Positions 1 to 9,899 of a DNA stretch of 31,053 bases are shown here, piece after piece. The position numbers and the translations under genes were made by a program. The stretch covers positions 1 to 31,053 of the forward strand of contig JABVXU010000621.1 in NCBI GenBank assembly GCA_013365365.1, read 5' to 3'. Origin of the DNA: Cruorifilaria tuberocauda (taxonomy: Eukaryota > Nematoda > Chromadorea > Rhabditida > Onchocercidae). The number at the start of each line of letters is the position of its first letter. Positions within the stretch are counted from its first letter, which is position 1. A model generated the notes under the pieces. That model saw nothing but the letters and a program-made list of their open reading frames with translations, searched no databases and was not told where the DNA came from.

Positions 1-416
1 TTAATTAATTAATTAATTAATTGTTAATTTCAATAATATATAATTATAAATCTGTTTGGTTGTTATCAATGATATGATGATAAATGTAAATAAAGTAAAC
101 TAAACGCATTATTCAATTATAATTTGTAGATGATTGAAAATCATTAAATGAAATAATCGATGGAAACAGGAATTTATCATTTCCCAGTTTGTTTGCATCT
201 GCTGATACTGATATGTAGTCGGGCATGGATGTGTATCGATAATACGCATATGTGTGTACGTGTATGACGTGTACACGTATTATATATATATGTTTATTCT
301 AAATTTTAAATTAATAAAATATTAATCAAATTAATTAACGAAAAAATTAATGAATTAATTCAATTAATTAATTAAATTTTCAGTTAATTATTAACGAAAA
401 AGTTCCATAAACTTCT
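1..416. other. AT-rich intergenic sequence with TTAA repeats and an alternating purine-pyrimidine tract
   Basis: The window opens with (TTAA)n at 1-21. Around 240-292 there is a run of alternating purines and pyrimidines (CATATGTGTGTACGTGTA, then GTGTACACGTAT and TATATATATA). No coding frame or splice structure is visible. Confidence 0.6.
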
Positions 417-524
417 TTCTTAACCCCTTTCTTAACCTCTTTCTTAACCTCTTTCTTAGCCTCTTTCTTAACCTCTTTCTTAACCTCTTTCTTAACCTCT
501 TTCTTAACCTCTTTCTTAGCCTCT
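417..524. repeat. 12-bp minisatellite, nine copies of TTCTTAACCTCT
   Basis: Nine exact-length 12-base units run head to tail. Copies 4 and 9 share the same variant, TTAGCC instead of TTAACC, five units apart, and copy 1 carries an extra C change. The matching variants suggest that a five-unit (60-bp) block was duplicated. Confidence 0.95.
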
Positions 525-3500
525 TTTTAAAAAAGAAAACAAAATAAACAAAATAAAATTATTAATTTTAAAAATTATCACTTTCATACTACTAAATTAT
601 CATTTATTACTCTTTAAATACTCCTCTATCATTCATTTATTCCTTATAAATATTTTTTTAAATATCAAAAACTAAAAATCCAAAAAAAAAAAAAAAAAGA
701 AGAAAAAGTTTGAATTTATGGGAAAGCTTACGAATAATAATGGATGCGAAAGGAAATTAACTTTGAAAATTCCATTTCTATCAATTTCATTAACTAATCA
801 TTTGCATGAATGGAAGGAAAAAATTTTTCTTTTTTTTGCTTAAATATTATAAAATCTTTTATTTGCAGCATTTTTTTTTCTAATCTTCCCAGGTGTAAAA
901 AAGAAATTAGCGAATTATTTTGATTGAATAAATTTTAATAAAATATAAATTTACTAATCAAAATAACATAGAATTGCAATTAAGAGGAAAAGCTAGATGA
1001 ATAATATTCAGTAATACATGATAAATTTGTTGACATAATAAATTTTTCTCTCGCTCTCTCTCACTCTTTCTCTTTTTAAATAATTCACTGAAAATTAAGT
1101 AATATCAAAATGTACTTTTAAATTGTAATTACGAAAAGTATCAATTCATTTAGTTTGATCGTTGAGTAAGTAAAAATATCATGATGAGATGACAATAATA
1201 AGAAGTCGTTTTCAAAACTTCATGGTTTATTTTTTGTCAATATTTCTGATATGAAAATTGCTATAAATGGTATAAATAATTAATTTAGCTTTAGCTTGCT
1301 GATTCAATTGTATTTCTAGTTAAAGTATTTCATATGATACTAATAGTTGGTATAATTTTGATAAGAATGATATTTCAGGTTTATAATCAAGTTCTCAACA
1401 AAAATTACGGAGTGAAGTTTATCAAAGAAAATAAATCATTAGAATTATGGTCATAAAAATGAGAATGGTACTAATTAAAAGTACGAAAATATTGTAGTTA
1501 TTTCACTTATATCAATATATTTGAAATTAAATTAAAATTTATTACAATCGAATTTATCAGGAATAAAAATGAGGAAAAATAATATGATAATTCTCTTATC
1601 AACGATATAATTACATATATGATAATTCTCCTTGTTAACAGAAATTTATCATTGATTATTAAATTAAAATTAAATTAAATTAAATTAAAAATAATAAAAC
1701 ATACTTTAAAATTGTGTAAAATATTGATATGATAATTTAAAATGAGAAAGAATGTTAGCCATTACTGGGTTTTAATGAAAATAAGAGTTTGAAAAAATCC
1801 GAAATGATTTTTGGAACTGTCTAACACGGAATATTACAACAACAAATGTAAGGTATGAATTGATAAAAAAAGAAAAGTTTTAAAAAAATAAGAAATTCAG
1901 GTTCAAGGACATTTCAGGAAAAATTGAACTAACTGATTTGCACACAAATTTCTTTTTTTTTTTTTTGATATGACAAAATTAATTTCATATTAAATTATTT
2001 ATTAAAGGAATATTTTTCTTCTTGTTGATTGAAATTTATTAAATTATTATATTATCAGTTATAAATTTTAATTTATCAACAATTTTTCATATTCTTTCTT
2101 TATTATGCAACTTTGAGTAATTGAAAAGCTTCAAATTATTTTATCATTAATAATTAAATATTTTTCACAGCATATAATTATTTAATCATGATGATAAGTC
2201 AAATGAAAGAATTAATTTGAATTTTTCAGATATGTATAACTATCATACTGTAACATATCAATTTTACTTGTTATTTGTAAAAGATGAAAACTCTAAATTA
2301 TGATAAAATAACTTTGAATTAGTTAAAGATAAAAAAAGTGTTATTATCCATATACTATTATTAACATTTTAATTATTTATTTATTAGCTTATTAACTTAA
2401 TTGTTTATTAGTTATTCAGGTATTCACGTTTAGCAGATGCTTTTACAAAGAATTATTTTATAGTATAATATTTATTTTTTAATCTTTCATTTTTTTTTAA
2501 AAATATTGATGTTTATATGGAGCTTTATAGCTTGTATACATTCTTTTTTCATTTACAATTAGAAATGGATGACAAAGAAGCGTAACTGATTTTGATTAGC
2601 TATTAAATGAAGAAAAAAAGGAGCTAATCTTTTAGATTATATGGCTAAGAAAAAAAAAGAAATTAATTTTCCAAACTGTCAATTAAACTATTAAAATTAA
2701 TATTTGATCGCATTTAAGATATGAAAAGAAGAATACTTATCATATCATTTAATTCAATATCATTTATCACAAAAATTTATTCCACACTTTTTCTTCCTAA
2801 ATCAATTCACTACTAGAATTAAACTCTATTTAATTAATTATAATGAATTGATTTAGAGCTAATTAAATGAATTACAAATGCGGTTGATTAAAAATTGATG
2901 AAAAATTTTTCAAATAATACCATTTCATTAAAGGAACAATAAAAAGATATTATTGTTTTAAAATGATGATAATTTCTTTAAATTGATAAAAATTGAAATA
3001 AAAACATGCATTCCTTGGGATTTGAAAATAAAACTGGTAATTGTGAAGTACAGCAGAATAAAGAGCTCATTTAATTTTATTTACCAAAACGTGAAGTACA
3101 CTTTTTTTTTTCTTTACCTTCAAACAGTACTCGAACAGTGAGAAATGCAATTATTACAATTTAAGGGGAAAAAAAAAGAAAAGTTACCTGAAAAACTTTG
3201 TTTTTCTCCTTCTTTATAAAATGAATAATATATTTCAAGGGAATTTTTGAGAAAAAAAAATTGAAAATTGCAATTTTTATCAATTTCAAATTATATGCAT
3301 CGTTAAATAGAGCATTAAATGAAAAATGCATTTTGAAAAAGAAAAAAGGAAAAAAAAATTAGAAAATGGAATGAAGCTTACAAATAGCACATTTGTTATA
3401 GCTTTTAAAATTAGCTTCCTGAAATTTCCACGATAAACATATCCAAAACCGGATCTTATTTCAAGAATATATTAATGTTATATAGCCTGATAGTAATGAA

Positions 3501-4246
3501 GAAACGAAGTATTTGCGAGCAGTGAAGCAAGGGAAATTGAAAATTCAACCGATCGGATACAACTAAAAGTAAATCTTTCCAACTCCTCCAATACTTTTAA
3601 TCTTAGAATTCCGTTTGCTTTTTTTATCATTACCTCCGAGCAGTATAAATGAATATACTTTCTTTTTATAGTGTTTTTTTTTTACCATAAAATAGAAAAA
3701 AAAATTTTTGGGAGAAAAAAAAATGCGAGGAAAAGGAAAAGCTTAAATAGAAATATTTTAGAAAAGATTGTGTTATCCTGAATTTTGCTTAAATAATAGC
3801 TCTCATTGAATTGATTTATGATTCATAACGATTGTGTTTTCAATTTTTTTTTCCTCTCTCTTAACTTAATAATAATGATTACTTGGATGCTATCGAGAAT
3901 TAGCTAATAAAAAGAATTGAAGATCTGATATAATAATATCATAATTAAAAATTTATCATATGACAGCACTTTTAGCATTGACGTAAAACCACATAGCAAA
4001 GATGATGATAATTCAAGTAAGGATGATAGCGAGAATACTATTCTATTCTAAAATTGTGCTATTCTAAAATTCAATGGATAATTTCTCAAGTATAAATGGG
4101 AGAATTGTAGATTTAAAAATGATAATTAATAGATTTTTATTGAATAAAATATTTTACGAAATTTTATCACAATAAAAATGATATAAAAATCGGAAAATTT
4201 TTAATATATCTTAGAAGCATTTTCTTAAAATGAAAATAAATCAATT
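525..4246. other. Gene-free AT-rich intergenic sequence
   Basis: Both strands show stops at high density in all frames and no in-frame exon chain. Contents are poly-A and poly-T runs and an (AAATT)n stretch near 1660-1690. The only GC-richer patch is near 3440-3600; it has a short open frame but no recognisable family. Confidence 0.55.
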
Positions 4247-4728
4247 CAATATGACTTGAATCATAAAATTTCGAAAGTTTTACTAAGTTTTCAATAAATA
4301 TCCTATGATACTTTTCATTTATTCTAAATTCAAAGTTGTAATTTACTAGAATTTACTAGGATCCTAGCAAATTACAATTTCAATGCTCTAAAACAAAAAA
4401 GAAAAAAAAACAATAACAGAATTCATTGATATGTCTGTAAGTTAATATTGATATCAATCAACTTTTGGACTACTTGGAAAACAGGTTTTAATAAAATGCT
4501 GTCAAAGAAAAAAGAGTGCAAAAGAGGTAAACTCTCAAATTTGGACAAATAGAAAACTAAATTATATATTACTTTCATATACCTGTAATTATACCTGTAA
4601 TTGTTTCCAGGAACAGAAGAAATCCTAATAAATTATAATGTTGAATTTTGAATAAATGGAAAATATCATAGGATGTTTAGTGAAAACTTGATAAAACTTT
4701 CGAAATTTTTAGAATTCAATTCATATTG
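4247..4728. repeat. Fold-back element with about 100-bp terminal inverted repeats (MITE-like)
   Basis: The left arm, about 4247-4350, is the reverse complement of the right arm, about 4621-4728, with scattered mismatches. Shared blocks, read along the left arm, include AAATTTCGAAAGTTTTA, AAGTTTTCA, ATCCTATGATA, CATTTATTC and AAATTCAA. The centre of about 270 bases has no coding frame. The left arm also contains the small palindrome CTAGGATCCTAG. The size and structure fit a decayed non-autonomous DNA transposon; no transposase is present. Confidence 0.75.
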
Positions 4729-4829
4729 CTGAATTCATATCACTGAATTTAATGAAGTATTCTAATATCGAAATCCGAGAAAAATAACAATCATTAAAGT
4801 GAATTATGATTATAGATAGGAAAAAAAAC

Positions 4830-4852
4830 AGAGAGAGAGAGAGAGAGAGAGA
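4830..4852. repeat. (GA)n microsatellite
   Basis: About eleven GA dinucleotides lie between a poly-A run and an A-rich tract. Confidence 0.9.
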
Positions 4853-6978
4853 AAGAAAAAAAAAAGAAATCGTTTATAGTTCACAATTTAGAGTTAAAAT
4901 TTATGACATGAGATGATGTTAAAGTTTAAGATAAGATAATTATAGTACTATTGTTTGCGAGAATTCCTAAATGTTCCGTCAATTATATGCTAATTAATCA
5001 GCTTAAATCATTAGGTTTAAAGATTATGCATACTTTAAACATTTAATCAAATCTTTTTCGATGATATCCTATCTCTCTCTTCGTCAAAAAAAAAAAAATC
5101 TCTAATTTAGTCATTGAATTAGAACTTGACAATATATCAAAAAGTGCATATCTCAGAGCATTTTTACTTATTTTTGAGATTTTTTATAGCTATATGGGAC
5201 TAGATGAAATTGTTTAATCAGCAGGAAAAAAAGTTTCAATGCATATTAGATTATCATGAATTCGCAATTGATCAGGTAAACTTTGTTTTTAGGCTAACAA
5301 TACTTTCTCCATGAATGATAATTGTCGTTGTCATTTATAAATTTCTAAAATAATTTAGAAGACAATTATTCACTTCATCTGGTTTCCCTAAATGGTACTA
5401 TAGTAATCGAAAAAACTGAAAATCCATTTTACGAACTCAAACTTTGGCTTCAACGAAGTGAAAATTGAAATTTCGTTTATGGAATTTATTGAAAAATGCT
5501 TAATCCAGAAATTTCTTATTTAAGAATCATTTTTTACCATCAATAGAAGTAGTAAGTTAATACTAAGGATACTTTCTTAAGTTAATTTATATAATAAATA
5601 TAAAATTAACTATATTCAATATTTGAATTATCAAAAAACATGAAAAAGGACCAATCGAAATTAAATTAACTTAAAAATTTTTGTCATATCTTTTAACAGA
5701 ATTAAATTATTTTTGCATCTAATAAATTGTTACGATTGCTTCACTTTTGTAATATAAAAATAAAATACATAATAGATTTATCTATGCAACAAATTATAGG
5801 TTAATTAATAGTCCAGGTTAATTTGCTATCAAAATTATACAGAAAAATTAAAATTCTACTATTTCTTCTCTACAAATTCTACAAATTCTGCAATTCTACA
5901 ATCTACAATCTACAATTCCAATTCAACAATAAAATTTTACAAAATTAAAATTCTACGAAATTCTATAATAAAATATTTGCTGAAAAGAATCTGTATATTA
6001 ACAAGTATAATTACTATTTTACATGCTAACAGTACATAAAATTGTAAAAATGTAATATAAATAATATAAAAAATATGATATGATATAAAATATAGTATAA
6101 AATATAATATAAAATATAAAATATAATATAAAAGTATAAGTATAAAAATGTAATATAAATTGGTGGAATTGGAAATCATTGTTGAAAATTTAGGATCGAA
6201 TTTGAATTTATTTTGAAATTATGAGGATTTAATGATAAAACAATTATAATCATACAAGTTTATACGATTAAATTTTAATATGAATATTTCAAAAAGAATA
6301 AATGAAACGAAATTTTTTGATAAAAATAGAAAATAAAAATGATTAATTTCAAATTAACAAATTAAATTTATCAGTAACAATGTTAAAAAGTGCAAAAATA
6401 AGTTTAATCGAATTATATCTTACGTATTTCATCCTCTTACTTTCTTACTGATTCAAATAGAAAAAAAAAGAAAGTGCAGAAAACGGGAAAGAAAAATAAA
6501 GATATGATTGAAAAGTGCGTAACCTTGGTGACAAATAATTTTTTTTTTTCTTTATTCCTTCATTTCATTTCAATTTTATTTAAGTATTATGAAAAAAAGA
6601 TAGAAGGAAATGATAAAGTAAAGCAAGGAAAGAGAGAGAGAGAGAAGAGAAGAAAATTATTCAATTTCATTTGATATGATAGAATATGAATAATACATTT
6701 CATTGCTATCATCTAACATAATATTTGCTATGAAACTTATTTTGAAAAAAAAGAGAAGAGAAATAAGGAAAGAGAAAGCTTTACACTTTTTGCTATTTAT
6801 TTTTCATATATTAAAAGGAAGGAAAAAGATTGGAGAGAACTGAAGTGAAGAAAGAAAGAATAAGGAGAAAGAAAAAGCATGAAAAATTTTTAAAATAAGA
6901 GAATACCCAGAAAATTATTTAGTATAAACAAATAAATAAATAAATAAACAAACTAATTAATTAGTTATTTAATTAATA
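4853..6978. other. AT-rich intergenic sequence with simple repeats
   Basis: There is a short ACAAATTCT/ACAATCT-type repeat at about 5870-5935 and an AT minisatellite of AAAATATAATAT-like units at about 6055-6150. The latter gives a spurious Y/I/F-rich open frame on the minus strand. A GA-rich run is near 6632-6654. No supported gene. Confidence 0.55.
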
Positions 6979-7068
6979 ATAACTATATGTATAATAAATT
7001 AATTGATGATAGCTATATGTATACGCATATTTAATTGATTAATTAATTATACATATACATATAGTTAT
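6979..7068. repeat. Inverted repeat with 14-bp perfect arms
   Basis: ATAACTATATGTAT at 6979-6992 is the exact reverse complement of ATACATATAGTTAT at 7055-7068. A partial copy, GCTATATGTATA, lies between them. Confidence 0.7.
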
Positions 7069-7201
7069 CATTAACTGATCTTAATATTACGTATCTCACG
7101 TAAATTTCTTATATTCATCGATAAAATACACGTATAATTTATACATATACATATAGTTATCATTAACTCATCTTATTGTTAAATATCTCTCGTAAACTAC
7201 T
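7049..7201. repeat. Diverged direct repeat, period about 92 bp
   Basis: The segment starting near 7049 (TATACATATACATATAG, then TTATCATTAACTGATCTTA) recurs near 7141 with a few changes and similar flanking (CTCACGTAAA versus CTCTCGTAAA). This is a local tandem duplication. Confidence 0.7.
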
Positions 7202-9628
7202 TTTATCCAATCGAAAAGCATCAATAATATTCCTGATGTAATTGCATATATTTGAATAATAGAAAATATTTATATATTAGCTAAAAAAAAAAGTAGGTGA
7301 AAGGTCACGTGCAGGGGAAAAAATTTATAAATAATTTTATTGATGGAATTCTATGAAATCTGTTATCTTTATAATACCTTACATTTTGTAGTAATTTAAA
7401 AGTTTATTAACTGAAGTTTAATTTAATTTCATTCAATTAAATATACAACTTGGAATAGGGAATATCAGAAAAAATTCATATTTAGATTAATTAATTATTA
7501 TCTAAATGAAGTAAATAGATTTCTTTTAAAGCTATTTTCTGGCTTTTTTAATTATTGCTATTATTCGATTATTAAAGTTATATTTAGCTGAAATTACTTA
7601 ACGATTTCGGAATAATAATTGTGGCTTATTTAATATATCCTACAATAGAACTGTTGTGAGAAATTCAAAAAATTCAATAATGAATCATTTATCTCAGTTA
7701 ATTCATTAATTATATTAATTAACAATTAGAATTTTGGAATGATTCATGAGGAAATTATTAACTGTAAATTTGAACATTATCTGTATTGATAATTCATATA
7801 TTCTAAAATTATTTCAAGAACTGAAAGTTAACTGAACAAGATTTAATTTTAAATAATCGACAATTTAATTTTTTTTTTAATGTGAAAAAGGTAGAAGGAA
7901 TCTGGAAAGTTTTTGTTTCCTTTGACTTTTTTTAAATCCCCCTAAATTAATGATACGAAATATGATAGAATAATTGGTCGGAAAGAAATAGACAGGTACA
8001 GTTCATTTTCTTCTACCTTTTCCCCTTTATAATCTTAAAACACAAGTTTCAGGCAATTATATGACTCAATCGATGAATCACGAAAAAGTTTATTTTCATC
8101 CTTAATTCATCTTTGTTAAAGTTATCCGTAATTAGTCGACAATTGGAATTGTTAAAAGTTTCTAGCAATATCGTTTATTCAGTGTTAAAAATGACAAAAT
8201 AGCCATTTATCCTAATTTTATAAATAATCTAGGGCTGAGATAGGAACCTAAGACAATCATTCTTTTGCAAAACAAGAAAAATCAAAGATGATTCTGGAAT
8301 CACTCATAAGGTATAAGTTAAGTTTTAATTCAGGATTTAAACACTCTTCTGCAATCCAAATAAGGCATTTTTTTTCTAATAGTAACTTCGCTAATTCTCT
8401 TTGCAAATTTACTCTTCGTCATTCCTGGAAATTCTGTAAAACAGTAAGCTTGAAATCGAAAATCGAAAATTCAAAAAGCCATTTTCTAATTATACTTAAC
8501 ATTTCGATTTTTTTCCATTACTTGCTTACTGTCTTATTATTTTTCGAAAAATAACGGATACGATTAAATTACATTTTCCTAAATAAAAAATTTCGTTTGT
8601 TTAAACAATTTGAAAATCGTGCATACTTTTTTACTTTTTTTGAGCGATATTCATTTAAACTAATGCAAGTTGATTCTATTTTAATTTGATAACCGAAATA
8701 TAAAATGATTAGATGGTGAAGAGAGCTTACTGTGTGAACATCAAGTGATTTTAAGGCATTTTAATTTATAAATTTTTGAAGCACATGAGAACAAAGAATT
8801 TATACAACACACTAAAAATATAATTCAAAAAATTATCTAATTAATTATTAATTAATTTATAAACATATACTTTCGTGGAATGAGCACATATATACCTCAA
8901 ATTCTTTTTTGCATTCCTCAAATTCTAGCAAACATATATTTCACTAAACATAATTACTATACATCAGATATATTTTCAGCAAATAGCTTTGTACTTCGTA
9001 TATATTAATTATAGAGCACAGAAAAGATATAAACTTAAACTGTATAAAATGCAAGGATTCCTCATGAAAGATTCGCTGAAATAAAAACAAGAATCACTAA
9101 TGGATTAAAAAAGCAGTGCAATAAAAAGTATTGAGGGCTAGAAACTTGAGAAAAATTGATGTTCTAAAAAAAGTTATTTTTGAAAAGGATCTTTTTTATG
9201 GAGGACGTGAGATGAGATACAGGAAGGGCATGATACAGGTACGGAATCAAGATCAAACGAATATGACGTTTAATTGAACGGATAGCAATTTAGTCAACCC
9301 TTGCAGTTTATTTCTGAACTCTTGAATAACATGTCAATTACGCTTATATTACTAATGTAGACAAACGACTTAAGCATGGAATTTACAAATTCTTCAATTA
9401 TTATTTTTAAAAAAGAAAAAAATGGAATATTAATTAAGAAGTACTATGAAATTCAAAAATACCAAATTTTTAAAGAAACCACAACATTTCAATTATGCAA
9501 CATGTGAAATCATGCTGATTTAAATAATAAAAAAGAAAGTATATGCATGTTGATAAACACTAAAAAAGAAGTAAAAATATCATATCTTTTTCCACGCTGT
9601 TTTCAAGCATCATGGATTCAAAAATTTC
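7202..9628. other. Gene-free AT-rich intergenic sequence
   Basis: I see no exon chain on either strand. An 88-codon plus frame at 8288-8554 has no family resemblance. Opposite it, a 30-codon minus frame follows a TTTTACAG acceptor but ends at once. A less AT-rich patch at about 9190-9310 is closed in all frames. Confidence 0.5.
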
Positions 9629-9850
9629 ATGTCGGAGTGGTTCGTTTGCATTAAGAATATAAACGTTACACTTATAGCAGAAAAGGATAAAGAAAACTGC
9701 AATTCCAATATTTTGAATTGGAAAGATATTCTCATCATTATCTTTTTCTTTCTTTTGTTATTTTTGTCTTATCTTACAACTAATTTTTCTAATGTAATCA
9801 TATCACACGAACTGTTAAACAAAACTCGTACAACAATTTTAGCAATTTGA
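9629..9850 (+). CDS. Small hypothetical ORF with one membrane segment, convergent with the phosphotransferase gene
   Basis: An ATG-initiated frame of 73 codons runs toward the phosphotransferase gene and stops 49 bases before that gene's stop. The protein begins MSEWFVCIKN, has a polar middle, and carries one strongly hydrophobic stretch of about 20 residues (roughly 33-52, rich in I, F and L) that could span a membrane. AATAAA follows at 9872-9877, 22 bases after the stop. The frame stays open upstream of the ATG, so it could also be the last exon of a plus-strand gene. I recognise no family, and in DNA this AT-rich an open frame of this size can arise by chance. Confidence 0.22.
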   Translation: MSEWFVCIKNINVTLIAEKDKENCNSNILNWKDILIIIFFFLLLFLSYLTTNFSNVIISHELLNKTRTTILAI

Positions 9851-9871
9851 AATGCATAAAATCAAAAAACA

Positions 9872-9877
9872 AATAAA
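9872..9877 (+). terminator. Possible plus-strand polyadenylation signal AATAAA
   Basis: AATAAA at this position forms a perfect inverted repeat with TTTATT at 9883-9888, separated by AGCAA. It would serve the small plus-strand ORF if that is real. Confidence 0.3.
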
Positions 9878-9882
9878 AGCAA

Positions 9883-9888
9883 TTTATT
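9883..9888 (-). terminator. Polyadenylation signal AATAAA of the phosphotransferase gene
   Basis: AATAAA on the minus strand lies 11 bases past the stop codon that ends at 9900. It implies a very short 3'UTR. It is the mirror partner of a plus-strand AATAAA at 9872-9877. Confidence 0.6.
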
Positions 9889-9899
9889 ACATCTTCTTT

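Noticed and set aside
417..524. Interstitial telomere repeat
   Set aside because: The units contain TTAACC or TTAGCC, not the nematode TTAGGC, and have a 12-base period with CTCT spacers.
3480..3567. GC-richer patch with a plus frame reading EETKYLRAVKQGKL behind a possible TAG acceptor
   Set aside because: A faint resemblance to the start of ankyrin/TRP-type segments, but only about 23 codons to a stop, with no neighbouring exon in 3 kb either side.
5937..6179. Minus-strand 80-codon frame that looks like a membrane protein
   Set aside because: It is the translation of an AAAATAT minisatellite, giving repeated Y, I, L and F.
8288..8554. 88-codon plus-strand open frame, with a 30-codon minus frame opposite it behind a TTTTACAG acceptor
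   Set aside because: Neither shows a family motif or an exon chain, and the minus peptide ends after 30 residues with no usable donor. Best read as chance frames in AT-rich DNA.
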